Below are positions 10,235-18,531 of a DNA stretch of 64,000 nucleotides, piece by piece; the first letter of the stretch is position 1, and each line of letters begins with the position of its first letter. Below the pieces are notes generated by a model. It did no database searches and was not told the DNA's origin. It was given only the letters and a program-made list of their open reading frames with translations. Origin of the DNA: Citrobacter sp. JGM124 (GTDB lineage: Bacteria; Pseudomonadota; Gammaproteobacteria; Enterobacterales; Enterobacteriaceae); contig NZ_JAERJD010000001.1 of NCBI RefSeq assembly GCF_018257795.1, forward strand, positions 372,001 to 436,000, written 5' to 3'. A program made the translations under genes and the position numbers.

Positions 10235-10755
10235 GTGGCTTACCCGGATAAACCGCCCGATCCTGTCCCTTCAGTACTGGACGTTTTTGGTCTTCGGTAC
10301 GTACTTGGATAAGTGCGGGGGATCATTCATTTGGGGCCCCTCGAAGAGGGGGAGTATTGTTTATATTCACAAGACAGACTTGATGCATAGCCTGCAGATG
10401 TATTCCCTGACAGGGCTCCTGTGCAGCAGGGTTATTGGTAAAGTACTGCTGGCATAGCGTTACCCTCAGGATGTTAAAGAGAGCTTTGCAACAGTAAATT
10501 CTGTTCCAGAAACTGAGCATACCCTTACCAGCACCGATGCTTTATTTCCGGTGTTAAGTCATACCCATAATCAGAGGATGCTGAAGATAACCAAGAACAG
10601 GAAGCCGGGTTGTGTTGCGGTGCCTGTTTTTGGCCAGCATGGTGGTTGAGCATCGCCTTTCCAGCCCCCTGATCAGTGAGTTATTGCGGTTGCAGGCCCA
10701 CATACCTGACTTGCCGCCTGACCAAATCTGCTGCGCAGGAAGGATTAACGATACG
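10235..10755 (+). pseudogene. kdgR: Decayed kdgR (IclR-family KDG repressor) with its HTH region deleted
   Basis: Translating the plus strand in shifting frames recovers KdgR in order. MAYPDKPPDPVPSVLDVFG (from a GTG at 10235) matches the N terminus. After an in-frame TAA (10310) comes HLGPLEEG (10328-10351), matching the HLGALDED stretch. After a +1 shift comes SIVYIHK from 10353, then MYSLTG and VIGKVLLA. After a TAG (10455) come DVKESF and LTSTDALFPVL, and after another shift DAEDNQEQEAGLCC (from 10577) and SIAFPAP. About 80 codons between VFG and HLG, including the helix-turn-helix, are missing. Place and strand match E. coli kdgR (between yebQ and mgrB). The 3' end is approximate. Confidence 0.9.
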
Positions 10756-10927
10756 ACAGAGTTGCTTCTGTTGCATTTTCGCAAAATAATACGCTTAATA
10801 GTTTTTATGTGTAAACGTTACTGAAGCATCGAAATGCTCACAGAGCATGCTCGATAGTCAGGCTCATAGCCACGCCAGGCAGGGTATGACGTGTTGTTTC
10901 ATCGCCCCTATTAATTCGGAGTCGGTT

Positions 10928-11071
10928 GTGAAAAAGTACAGATGGATACTGGTCTTTGTCATATTGACAGGCAGTTTGCTGTTGTGGATTCAGACGGTTA
11001 ATGTAATGTGTGATCAGGATGTCTCCTTTTTCACCGGTGCTTGTACCATCAACAAATTTATTCCCTGGTAG
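10928..11071 (+). CDS. mgrB: MgrB, small membrane feedback inhibitor of PhoQ
   Basis: A 47-residue single-pass membrane peptide that binds the PhoQ sensor kinase and dampens PhoPQ signalling; its loss in clinical strains raises polymyxin resistance. Start is GTG, as in Klebsiella, giving MKKYRWILVFVILTGSLLLW. The periplasmic tail keeps the functional cysteines (VMCDQDVSFF and GACTINKFIPW) and ends FIPW as in E. coli. It is intact here. A solitary arnT, whose product makes the PhoPQ/PmrAB-linked lipid A change, lies 48 kb away in the same window. Confidence 0.96.
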   Translation: MKKYRWILVFVILTGSLLLWIQTVNVMCDQDVSFFTGACTINKFIPW

Positions 11072-11127
11072 CGATTTTTCTCTTCTCACCTCAGGTGTAG
11101 AATGGGTTTTTTAATGAGGTGGTTAAG

Positions 11128-11418
11128 ATGAATGCATTTGAGTGGCTACCCGGTGCCATCAATATCCTGTCACTGGTTGTGTCAGGGGGAGTATTGCTGC
11201 TGGTCGCCGTACTATGGTTTTTTATCAATCGTGCCAGTGTGCGAGCCAGCGAGCAGATCGCGTTATTAGAGCAGCTCATTGACCTGCAAAAAAGGCAGAA
11301 CAGCCTGCTGCGTCGCCTGTGTGAGGCCAACGAACCGGATACCATTGTAGAAAAAAAACAGGAAGTGCCCCAGGATCGTGATGATAGTGATCTGGTGGGC
11401 ATGATCGCTGAACGTTAA
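11128..11418 (+). CDS. yebO: YebO, small inner-membrane protein of unknown function
   Basis: The ATG at 11128 has GAGGTGG six bases upstream and gives 96 residues; a GTG nine bases earlier is also open. One membrane helix (about residues 12-35, ending LWFFINRASVR) is followed by a coiled-coil-like cytoplasmic segment (EQIALLEQLIDLQKRQN) and the family-typical LLRRLCEANEPD motif. E. coli YebO is 95 residues and sits in the same place between mgrB and yobF. Function is not established. Confidence 0.93.
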   Translation: MNAFEWLPGAINILSLVVSGGVLLLVAVLWFFINRASVRASEQIALLEQLIDLQKRQNSLLRRLCEANEPDTIVEKKQEVPQDRDDSDLVGMIAER

Positions 11419-12124
11419 ATCCCGACAGGGGTTGTCGTTTTTGCGGGAAATAATAGGAAGAATTTCTCCCGAGCTTTATGTTGAAATCACCTGTTAAGTC
11501 AGGTGATAAACAGGGGGGACGGATTAAATCACCTGAACGCTATTGCCCTTTGCTGAATACAGAAGAATATTTAACTTAAGGGAAGGTGCTCTTTGAGGTT
11601 ATCATGCCCCCGTATCTTGTTATATTGTGGGGGTACTGGCGCTCCCGGCGGCTCAAACAGTGTTGGGTATATAACAGGGATATGTGAAGGGCGGTACTAT
11701 TAATTCTGCAAAAAAATGTGACACTCTTTTATTTTAAAAAATATATTATGTAGTTTGTATAAGCTAATTCTATTGGTGATAAATGATACAACAGAATAGT
11801 CCGGGCTCTGTTTAGTCTGTTTTCGTCTTAGGTAAGAGTTTATTAACATAAAGATATCGAATTTTAAATTGATTTAATTTCGTCTTTTTCTAGACGAAAA
11901 CAATGCGTTAAGCTATCGTTACATTGTTGCCGGAGTTTGTTGTTTGAATAGTTTTCTACAGCAGAATTTGGTAAACATTTACTCAAATAAAATGAGTTAT
12001 TGTCTAAATCAATCACTTATTTTTATGAGTTTGTGCATCAGATCGATACATGTTTAAAAATGGCTTGCCATTATCAACGTTGTATGTGATAACACATTGG
12101 GTTGAACGGGGTACACTTCTGGTT
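11419..12124 (+). other. Intergenic stretch before yobF with repeats but no gene seen
   Basis: No convincing coding region in about 700 bp. It contains the 8-bp inverted repeat ATCACCTG (11486-11493) / CAGGTGAT (11500-11507), with AAATCACCTG repeated at 11526-11535. A CCCCC/GGGGG inverted repeat lies near 11607-11635. A hairpin TTTCGTC/GACGAAA lies at 11878-11899. The second half is AT-rich and probably holds the yobF-cspC promoter and a long 5' leader. Confidence 0.5.
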
Positions 12125-12268
12125 ATGTATGGCATTTTCAGTAAAGAAGTTCTGAGTAAAAACGTTGTCGTTGAATACCGCTTCTCTGCCGAGCATTATA
12201 TGAGTGCCTCATGCAGTAATATCTCTGTTTTATCTATAGTATGCCTGCGGGCGAAGAAAACACTCTAA
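12125..12268 (+). CDS. yobF: YobF, small stress-induced protein upstream of cspC
   Basis: A 47-residue protein starting [12 protein letters not shown] and ending CLRAKKTL, with the family motif EYRFSAE in the middle. E. coli YobF has the same length and the same position 12 bp before cspC. It is reported to accumulate under heat and envelope stress, but its role is unknown. A longer reading frame upstream has no family support. Confidence 0.93.
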   Translation: MYGIFSKEVLSKNVVVEYRFSAEHYMSASCSNISVLSIVCLRAKKTL

Positions 12269-12280
12269 GGAATTTGCAAA

Positions 12281-12490
12281 ATGGCAAAGATTAAAGGTCA
12301 AGTTAAGTGGTTCAACGAATCCAAAGGTTTTGGCTTCATTACTCCAGCTGATGGTAGCAAGGATGTATTCGTACACTTTTCTGCAATCCAGGGCAATGGC
12401 TTCAAAACCCTGGCTGAAGGCCAAAACGTTGAGTTTGAAATTCAGGACGGCCAGAAAGGTCCTGCTGCAGTAAACGTTACTGCTATCTAA
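12281..12490 (+). CDS. cspC: CspC, cold-shock-domain RNA chaperone
   Basis: The 69-residue single cold-shock domain appears identical to E. coli CspC from memory. The RNA-binding motifs KGFGFIT (RNP1) and VFVHF (RNP2) are intact. CspC is a constitutive, non-cold-induced member that melts nucleic acid secondary structure and stabilises rpoS mRNA. It starts 12 bp after yobF with AAGGA upstream, and is followed by a terminator. Confidence 0.98.
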
Positions 12491-12523
12491 TTACTGCTTT
12501 GGTCTAATGTCCAGAGTCAGGAT

Positions 12524-12551
12524 AAAAACCCCGTTTATCGGGGTTTTTTTC
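12524..12551 (+). terminator. Rho-independent terminator after cspC
   Basis: ACCCCG (12528-12533), loop TTTAT, CGGGGT (12539-12544) flanked by an A run and followed by a T run reaching 12550. Confidence 0.92.
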
Positions 12552-12954
12552 TTTTATGCCCTCAACGATCATCACATTTATTTAGTCAAATCTGGCTGCC
12601 TGCAGGCAATAAAATTTGATTAAACTTTATACGTCACCTGATGAATTATTACAAAAATATTGAAATCATAAAAATATCCTATGACACATTCAATTCATCA
12701 CCTTTAATAAGGAATAATATATCCTCTCTTTTATTGGTCACAAAGAGGGCGGTGACTGATAGTGATAATTGTATACAAGAGCTATTGTATTATCTGTCAT
12801 TCAGGATATGTTCATTTTCACTGCATTAATCAGGTTTGTGATTGTCCCCACCGTGACGGAAAATAATCGTCTGTTGCTATCAGAGAAGAGTAGTATTTTA
12901 CGCTGAGAACATTCAGCGTTACACTTGGCCTCTTTGTGATTTCCGGAGTTTCTG
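12552..12954 (+). other. AT-rich intergenic region between cspC and rlmA
   Basis: About 400 bp without a supported gene. A 62-codon frame (12641-12829) has AT-driven composition and no recognisable family, so I do not call it. The last 60 bases before rlmA should hold its promoter. CTGAGAACATTCAG near 12903 is a small imperfect inverted repeat. Confidence 0.4.
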
Positions 12955-13779
12955 ATGTCCTGGCTTTGTCCCTTATGCCATTCCCCATTATTGCAGGTTA
13001 CAAATAGCTACCGTTGTATCAACGGACATCAGTTTGATGTTGCCAAAGAGGGGTATCTCAATTTATTACCGGTACAACATAAACGTTCTAAAGAACCCGG
13101 TGACAATGGGGAAATGATCCAGGCCCGTCGTGCTTTTCTCGACGCAGGTCATTATCAGCCCCTGCGGGACACTATCAGCCAGGTGCTGGCATCATTATCA
13201 GTGCAAACGTTGCTGGATATTGGATGCGGGGAAGGGTATTACACGGGAACATTTGGGGAAATAGCCCGGGAGTCTTATGGGCTGGATGTCTCTAAAATTG
13301 CAATACGTTATGCCGCTAAACGCTATCGCAATGCACATTTTTGTGTTGCTTCCAGCCAGCGTCTGCCTTTTGCCGATAATAGCATGGATGCCATTGTAAG
13401 AATTTTTGCCCCCTGTAATGCAACCGAACTGGCTCGTGTTGTGAAACCTGGCGGGGTGGTTATCACCGCAACGCCTGGCCCACGGCACCTGTTGCAGTTT
13501 AAAGAACTGATCTACTCCCATGCAGAGTTACATCATGAGGAACTGGAAGACATGCCCCATTTTGAGCTTAAGCAGACCTTACAGCCCGCATGGACGATGG
13601 AGTTAACCGGGAATCAAGCTGCAACATTATTACAGATGACCCCCTTTGCCTGGCGTGCACGCCAGGAGGTCTGGCAGCAGCTTGAACAGTCAGCGTTATT
13701 TGTTTGTGAAACCGATTTTGTTGTTCGTGTATGGGAGAAACGTGCAGAGCCCATTACTGAACGTCAGGCGGTTAAATAG
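12955..13779 (+). CDS. rlmA: RlmA (RrmA), 23S rRNA m1G745 methyltransferase
   Basis: SAM-dependent enzyme that makes N1-methylguanosine at G745 of 23S rRNA. An N-terminal zinc finger is visible (CPLCHSPLL...[10 protein letters not shown], residues about 5-25). The [20 protein letters not shown] segment is a family signature. The Rossmann SAM motif is [12 protein letters not shown] (about 86-97). The length of 274 residues is close to the 269 of E. coli. The 3' end overlaps the convergent mntP by 16 bp. Confidence 0.95.
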   Translation: MSWLCPLCHSPLLQVTNSYRCINGHQFDVAKEGYLNLLPVQHKRSKEPGDNGEMIQARRAFLDAGHYQPLRDTISQVLASLSVQTLLDIGCGEGYYTGTFGEIARESYGLDVSKIAIRYAAKRYRNAHFCVASSQRLPFADNSMDAIVRIFAPCNATELARVVKPGGVVITATPGPRHLLQFKELIYSHAELHHEELEDMPHFELKQTLQPAWTMELTGNQAATLLQMTPFAWRARQEVWQQLEQSALFVCETDFVVRVWEKRAEPITERQAVK

Positions 13780-14330
13780 CTATAGATAATTTCACAGCCA
13801 ATACCTATCAGCACCAGGCCGCCGAGAATTTCTGCACGCTTACCCAGGAGCGGGCCAATAAAGCGGCCAATCATCAATCCCAGGGTTGACATGATTGCGG
13901 TTGCACAGCCTATGGCGAGTGCCGTCTCGATGATATTCACTTGCAGGAAGGCAAGACCCACCCCGACAGCCATAGCATCAAGACTGGTGGCGATGGCTGT
14001 CGTTACCAGTAACCAGAATCCGTGACGATGAATTTTCGTTACCGCTTCTTCCGGGGTGTGGCGAAAACCTGCAATCACCATTCTGCTGCCGAGGAATACC
14101 AAAAGAATAAATGCGATCCAGTTGTTCCAGGCGATGATCACTTCATTGGCCAGATAGCCTAACCCCCAGCCGATTAACGGAGTGAGTGTTTCAATCGCAC
14201 CAAAGATGAGGCCTGTGCGTAACGCTTCAGAAAATTTAGGCTTGTGGAGGGCGGCACCTTTACCAATGGAGGCAGCAAAAGCATCCATCGACATACCGAA
14301 GGCAAGCAGAATAGTGGCGGAGAAATTCAT
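13764..14330 (-). CDS. mntP: MntP, manganese efflux pump
   Basis: Six-helix inner-membrane Mn(II) exporter (formerly YebN). The 188-residue protein shows the pseudo-duplicated layout with the acidic motifs [13 protein letters not shown] and [14 protein letters not shown], which carry the aspartates thought to bind metal. E. coli MntP has the same length. The gene is preceded by a yybP-ykoY riboswitch, so it should be switched on by Mn(II); MntR control is also known in E. coli. Confidence 0.96.
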   Translation of the reverse strand: MNFSATILLAFGMSMDAFAASIGKGAALHKPKFSEALRTGLIFGAIETLTPLIGWGLGYLANEVIIAWNNWIAFILLVFLGSRMVIAGFRHTPEEAVTKIHRHGFWLLVTTAIATSLDAMAVGVGLAFLQVNIIETALAIGCATAIMSTLGLMIGRFIGPLLGKRAEILGGLVLIGIGCEIIYSYLTA

Positions 14331-14339
14331 AAAACAACC

Positions 14340-14527
14340 TCAGTTGGGAATATCCATATGCACGACAGCCATCCCCAACTTACGATGGTGTGCGCCTATG
14401 GTCTCGCCTACTCAGAATGCTGAGGCGTACATGCCACGTTTCATTACCAAACGGCTGAAACGAGTATGTTGACATGTACATTTCCATAAAAGGAAATCGG
14501 CTACTCCCCACTAACGGGCGCAACCTT
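14340..14527 (-). ncRNA. yybP-ykoY manganese riboswitch in the mntP leader
   Basis: Read on the minus strand, the leader contains GGGGAGTAGCC (near 14507-14497), GTCAACATACTCG (near 14476-14463), GCATGTACGCCTCAGC and GGCGAGACCATAGGCGCAC. It ends with a GTTGGGGATGG / CCCAAC pairing next to the start codon. These are the conserved L1, L3 and switching elements of the E. coli mntP yybP-ykoY aptamer as I recall it. Mn(II) binding should free the ribosome binding site. Ends are approximate. Confidence 0.9.
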
Positions 14528-14647
14528 AACATATTTATCTGCGATAAAACAATCATTGCTATTTATTTTATGGTGAGTTCACCGTGTCGTGGGGGCATTT
14601 TAATTCATTTATTGAATTCAGGTTAAATATGCGATAAGGCTTGGGTG

Positions 14648-14711
14648 AAATATAGCATCGTCTATATATCCCCGCTGAAGAAACAGCTTGAATATAGACT
14701 ATGCTATATTT
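14648..14711. repeat. Long inverted repeat between yobD and the mntP riboswitch
   Basis: Two 20-nt arms, 14648-14667 (starting AAATATAGCAT) and 14692-14711 (ending ATGCTATATTT), are complementary at 19 of 20 positions. The 24-nt loop has its own small stem GCTG/CAGC (14674-14687). The element begins 4 bp after the yobD stop codon. There is no T run, so it is not a classical terminator; it could be an mRNA 3'-end stabiliser or a small mobile repeat. Confidence 0.85.
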
Positions 14712-14715
14712 TAAA

Positions 14716-15174
14716 TCATTGATTTGTAACCATTACCTTATAGATTTTCTCAAGATCATCAATATTCCTGACCCGAACAAGCAAGCGTCTTTTTTCTAAC
14801 TGGATAACTAAAACACCGTCCTCAGATAAATTCATCGCCTGTATCCGGTCATATTTCACCCACACATTGGCGAAGAATAGCCCCTCAGATTTAAGTAATA
14901 ATTTGGGTTTTCTTATCCACGAGATATAAACAGCCAGCAATATCAGTGCACAAAGTAACCATGTGGTTAACAGCGTACCCTGAGTGGTGATATTGTTATA
15001 AATAAGAATACCAATCAGAAAGATAAAAATAGAACCATCAATGCGGTTACGGCGCAGTAATGTGATGCGTAGCAGCGTCTTTCCATGACGCTTATCCATG
15101 ATGCACTCATCATAAATCGCCCAAACCAATAGCAACACGATAAACAAAATCAAGACAAAATCGGTTAATGTCAT
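14716..15174 (-). CDS. yobD: YobD, UPF0266 inner-membrane protein
   Basis: A 152-residue protein, the same length as in E. coli. Three hydrophobic segments (about residues 5-20, 49-65 and 70-87) are followed by a soluble C-terminal part with the family motif [22 protein letters not shown]. The function is unknown; E. coli YobD lies next to mntP in the same way. The start is the ATG at 15174. Confidence 0.93.
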   Translation of the reverse strand: MTLTDFVLILFIVLLLVWAIYDECIMDKRHGKTLLRITLLRRNRIDGSIFIFLIGILIYNNITTQGTLLTTWLLCALILLAVYISWIRKPKLLLKSEGLFFANVWVKYDRIQAMNLSEDGVLVIQLEKRRLLVRVRNIDDLEKIYKVMVTNQ

Positions 15175-15286
15175 AGTTTTCCTGCCAGAAAAATACGCCT
15201 TTTACGCCCCATAAGCCTTTGTTCAAGGCGGTATACAACCTTTGGCTGACGCAGCACGATGAAAGGACAGGGTACGGAAATGAACA

Positions 15287-15315
15287 AGAGGGAAAAAACG
15301 TGGTTTTTTCCCTCT
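15287..15315 (-). terminator. Terminator of the manXYZ operon
   Basis: A perfect 13-bp inverted repeat (AGAGGGAAAAAAC at 15287-15299, GTTTTTTCCCTCT at 15303-15315, loop GTG) about 50 bp after the manZ stop codon. The T run lies inside the stem arm, so both strands may terminate. Confidence 0.82.
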
Positions 15316-15364
15316 GTTATTCAGTCAGTTCAGGGGCAATAACTGCCCCCGGGAGACAGCGTAA

Positions 15365-16219
15365 TCACACGCCGAGCAGGCCAATGGCATAGCCAACAAT
15401 ACCCAGCACGAAGAACCCCATAATAATCCAAAGGGCATTCACTTTCTTACGTAGCAGCCACATACAACCGAAGGTCAGTAATAGCGGCACCACTCCGGGC
15501 ATCAACTGGTCAAGGATTGTTTGTACAGTGGTGACGTGGACGGTACCATTTTGATCCGTAATCGTTGACACGACCAGTGGTATATCCACATGTGTCCATT
15601 TGTTGACCAGGGCTCCCATGACAAACAAGCCGAGAATGGACGCCCCTTCCGTCAGTTTTTGCAGAAAGCCGCCGCCCATATCCTTAACGATATCGACACC
15701 TTTTTGGTATCCATAGGAGACACCGTAATAGAGCGTTAACAGACGTACAATGTTGAACAAGACAAAAAACAGCAAAGGGCCGAGCAGGCTTCCACTCATT
15801 GCGATACCCGCACCAAGTGCTGCAAATACCGGACGAACCGTGCCCCAGAATATAGGATCACCGACCCCGGCCAGGGGACCCATCAGACCCACTTTAAGGC
15901 CGTTTATTGCGGCATCATCAATGGGGGCTCCGTTAGAACGCTGTTCTTCCATCGCCAGTGTGACACCAAGAACGGGGGCTGCCACATAAGGGTGTGTGTT
16001 AAAGAATTCCAGATGACGTTTAATTGCCTGACGACGTTCGTCATTATTTTCAGGGTACAGGCGTTTGATTGCCGGAACCATGCAGTAACAGAAGCCAAGG
16101 GCCTGCATACGTTCAAAGTTCCATGAACCCTGGAAAAGGTTTGAACGCATGAATACGCCACGAACGTCACTGGGTGTCAGTTTCTTTTCAGTTGCCAATT
16201 TAGTAGTGATATCAACCAT
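15365..16219 (-). CDS. manZ: ManZ, mannose PTS enzyme IID
   Basis: IID subunit of the mannose-family phosphotransferase permease, which imports mannose, glucose, glucosamine and related sugars. It is also a receptor for lambda DNA and some bacteriocins in E. coli. The ATG at 16219 (MVDITTKLATEKKL) has AGGTGA seven bases upstream and gives 284 residues. A GTG three codons earlier is the alternative. The family signature NGLKVGLMGPLAGVGDPIFWGTV appears near residues 105-130. It lies 12 bp after manY. Confidence 0.97.
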   Translation of the reverse strand: MVDITTKLATEKKLTPSDVRGVFMRSNLFQGSWNFERMQALGFCYCMVPAIKRLYPENNDERRQAIKRHLEFFNTHPYVAAPVLGVTLAMEEQRSNGAPIDDAAINGLKVGLMGPLAGVGDPIFWGTVRPVFAALGAGIAMSGSLLGPLLFFVLFNIVRLLTLYYGVSYGYQKGVDIVKDMGGGFLQKLTEGASILGLFVMGALVNKWTHVDIPLVVSTITDQNGTVHVTTVQTILDQLMPGVVPLLLTFGCMWLLRKKVNALWIIMGFFVLGIVGYAIGLLGV

Positions 16220-16231
16220 TTTATTCACCTG

Positions 16232-17032
16232 CTAGTCCAGTTCGTTATCAAGGTCGTTACTTGCAGCAGCGGGGGTTTGCCCACCAGCAGTACGGTTATA
16301 TTTTGGGCTGAGCTGAATGTAGAGGACGGCCATAACGGTACCAATCACACCCAGTGCCACAAGGTTGAAGTCGGTAAAGGCAGCAGTAACAAAACCCAGA
16401 TAGAAGAATGGCATCAGGTAGCCGGCACGCATCATATTGATGACCATGGCATAACCAACGACCACAATCATACCACCGGCAATATTCAGACCGCTGGTGA
16501 TGACTTCAGGTATTGCATTAAGCATGGACTGAACTTCGCTGGTGCCCACGGAAATAGCAACGATAACGGCAGGAATAGCAACACGCATGGCCTGCAGCAC
16601 CAGGGCAGTACAATGCAGCCAGGAAATGGCGCTCAGATTGCCACTCTCTGCCGCCTTATCTGCCGCATGCTGGAAGCCGACGGTAATAGTACGCACAATA
16701 ATGGTTAATACCTGGCCCGCTGCAGCCAGAGGGATGGCCAGGGCGATACCCGCACCAATGCTCTGATGCCCGGCGATAACCAGAATGGTCGAAATAATGG
16801 AAGCCAGGGCGGCATCCGGTGCTACAGCAGCGCCGATGTTCATCCAGCCGAGGGCGATCATTTCCAGAGTACCACCGATAATAATACCGGTTTTCATATC
16901 CCCAAGAACGATACCAATTAAGGTACAGGCGATTAATGGGCGGTGAAACTGAAATTCGTCAAGTACCGATGCCATACCTGCAATACAGGCCACGATGAAC
17001 ACCAGCACAATCTGAAGAACGGTAATCTCCAT
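16232..17032 (-). CDS. manY: ManY, mannose PTS enzyme IIC
   Basis: The IIC membrane channel of the mannose permease, 266 residues, with multiple hydrophobic segments. The family-typical N terminus (MEITVLQIVLVFIVACIAGM) and GWMNIGAAVAPDAALASIIS motif are present. The E. coli protein has the same length. It lies between manX and manZ in one transcription unit. Confidence 0.97.
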   Translation of the reverse strand: MEITVLQIVLVFIVACIAGMASVLDEFQFHRPLIACTLIGIVLGDMKTGIIIGGTLEMIALGWMNIGAAVAPDAALASIISTILVIAGHQSIGAGIALAIPLAAAGQVLTIIVRTITVGFQHAADKAAESGNLSAISWLHCTALVLQAMRVAIPAVIVAISVGTSEVQSMLNAIPEVITSGLNIAGGMIVVVGYAMVINMMRAGYLMPFFYLGFVTAAFTDFNLVALGVIGTVMAVLYIQLSPKYNRTAGGQTPAAASNDLDNELD

Positions 17033-17097
17033 TGTACTTCTCCTATTGATGACGACTTAAGTGTGAAGTCTGAGCAATTTATTTGAGTAAAAGATCG

Positions 17098-18060
17098 TTA
17101 TTTAACTTTAGCGATAAGGTCCATCATTTTAAGTTTTTGGTCTGAAGACACTTTACGTGCCTCAAGCTCTATTCCACGAGCATTTAATTTATTGAAAGCT
17201 TCAATATCTTTGGCATCTAAAGAAATAGCGTTATTCACCTGTGTCTTACCTTGGTGGAATGCCATCCCACCAATATTAACAGTAGTAATTTTTACTCCAG
17301 CCTCAACTAAACGTTCAACATCGGTAGGGTTAGTGAACAGTAGCATCACTCGTTCACCCGCGTATTTGGGGTTGTTATAAACACGGATCATTTTTTCAAC
17401 ATCAACGACATGGGCAGTTACACCAGGAGGCGCAACCTGAGTCAGTAATGTTTTACGCACGTTATCTGCTGCCACTTCGTCGCTGACGACGATAATACGC
17501 GAGACGTTGGTCTCTTTTGTCCAGCGGGTAGCAACCTGACCATGAATTAAACGGTCATCAATGCGCACCAGTCCAAAAGTCATATAGTCATCAGGGCCCA
17601 TAGGTTTCGCCGGGGCGGACGCCTTCGGAGCACTGGGAACTGCCGGTTTCGCTTTTTCTACCGGGGCGGCTTTGAGTGCTTTAACACCTTCCTGACCTGT
17701 CTCGACAGCCAGGGCAACCAATTCATCAAAAGAGGGGTTATCATCCCGCGCCATGAATGTTTCCACCAGCATAGGAATATTGACGCCGGCAATAACTTCA
17801 TAATGTGTTTTATCCACGACGATCCTGCTGGCGGCATTAAATGGACTTCCTCCCCAGGTATCAACGAGGAAAAGTACGCCTTGGGATGTGTCAAGTTTCT
17901 CCAGTTGAGCGTTATACTTAACGATTAATGTGTCTGCGTTTTCACCGGGAACAAAATCTATCCAGCCTACGTTTTCTTGTTCACCGAGTAACATTTCGGC
18001 TGTCTTAAGCAGTTGTTCAGCCGCAAATCCGTGTGTGCCTATAACAATAGCAATAGTCAC
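17098..18060 (-). CDS. manX: ManX, mannose PTS enzyme IIAB
   Basis: Cytoplasmic phosphocarrier that passes phosphate from HPr to the sugar. The IIA domain is at about residues 1-130 with phospho-histidine H10 in VIGTHGFAAEQ. An Ala/Pro/Lys-rich linker (about 131-155) follows, and then the IIB domain with H173 in IDDRLIHGQVATRW. The 320 residues compare with 323 in E. coli. In E. coli the operon is under Mlc and CRP control and manX mRNA is an SgrS target. A palindromic operator candidate lies upstream here. Confidence 0.98.
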   Translation of the reverse strand: MTIAIVIGTHGFAAEQLLKTAEMLLGEQENVGWIDFVPGENADTLIVKYNAQLEKLDTSQGVLFLVDTWGGSPFNAASRIVVDKTHYEVIAGVNIPMLVETFMARDDNPSFDELVALAVETGQEGVKALKAAPVEKAKPAVPSAPKASAPAKPMGPDDYMTFGLVRIDDRLIHGQVATRWTKETNVSRIIVVSDEVAADNVRKTLLTQVAPPGVTAHVVDVEKMIRVYNNPKYAGERVMLLFTNPTDVERLVEAGVKITTVNIGGMAFHQGKTQVNNAISLDAKDIEAFNKLNARGIELEARKVSSDQKLKMMDLIAKVK

Positions 18061-18166
18061 TTGCTACCTCCTATTGTTGCGATGACTAACCCATGAAGGG
18101 TACGAGTGTTCAAGATAAGTGTAGCGAAACGATTCAAACAACGTGGTCAATAAACAAACTAATGAC

Positions 18167-18209
18167 TCACATAATTTATTTTAGGCTGTGAAAGAAATAA
18201 ATTATGTGA
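18167..18209 (-). promoter_or_regulatory. Palindromic operator upstream of manXYZ (Mlc/NagC-like)
   Basis: A perfect 15-bp inverted repeat, TCACATAATTTATTT (18167-18181) and AAATAAATTATGTGA (18195-18209), with a 13-bp spacer. The inner TTTATTT...AAATAAA halves resemble Mlc/NagC operators, and the outer TCACA/TGTGA ends resemble CRP half-sites. E. coli manXYZ is repressed by Mlc and activated by CRP, which fits. Which protein binds here is inferred. Confidence 0.6.
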
Positions 18210-18349
18210 TGAAGATCCGTAATTTAGAACTGTCATGCCTCAATATTTTTGCAGCATAAATTAAGTTGCCAACGACGATGTTTTTGACAAAAAAGTAAGC
18301 TAAAACTTTGCAAAACCGTATTGAGCTTTGGTAATGTTAGCATCCGTTT

Positions 18350-18480
18350 AATTGTAAGGAGTAAAGGGCAGTAGCCCACCCTATGGATCGTCACCGACGC
18401 CTTTTCACAATGGGGACTTCAGTGTTCCTCTCTCATTTCGGCGCGTCAGGCCCGAAAAATACCCCTGTTTCCCATGTCGC
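18350..18480 (+). promoter_or_regulatory. GC-rich structured leader of yoaE, possibly a diverged yybP-ykoY-like element
   Basis: About 180 bp upstream of yoaE the sequence changes from AT-rich to GC-rich. It carries AAAGGGCAGTAGC (18363-18375), then GGATCGTCACCGAC. The yybP-ykoY class has AAAGGGGAGTAGC and GTCA-type loops in these roles, and TerC-family genes such as alx are known yybP-ykoY targets. The conserved 3' half is not clear, so this is only a resemblance. Confidence 0.3.
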
Positions 18481-18531
18481 CCTTGCTTTTAATAAAATGA
18501 AAACTTGTGCTATTTGCATCAGGAGTACGAC

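Noticed and set aside
10323-10520. Minus-strand 65-codon frame between yebQ and mgrB
   Set aside because: It is antisense to the recovered kdgR fragments and has no ribosome site or recognisable family.
12641-12829. 62-codon plus-strand frame after cspC
   Set aside because: AT-rich composition, no family resemblance and no clear ribosome site; probably chance.
14182-14472. 96-codon plus-strand frame across the mntP start
   Set aside because: It is antisense to mntP and its riboswitch, whose conserved motifs explain the region.
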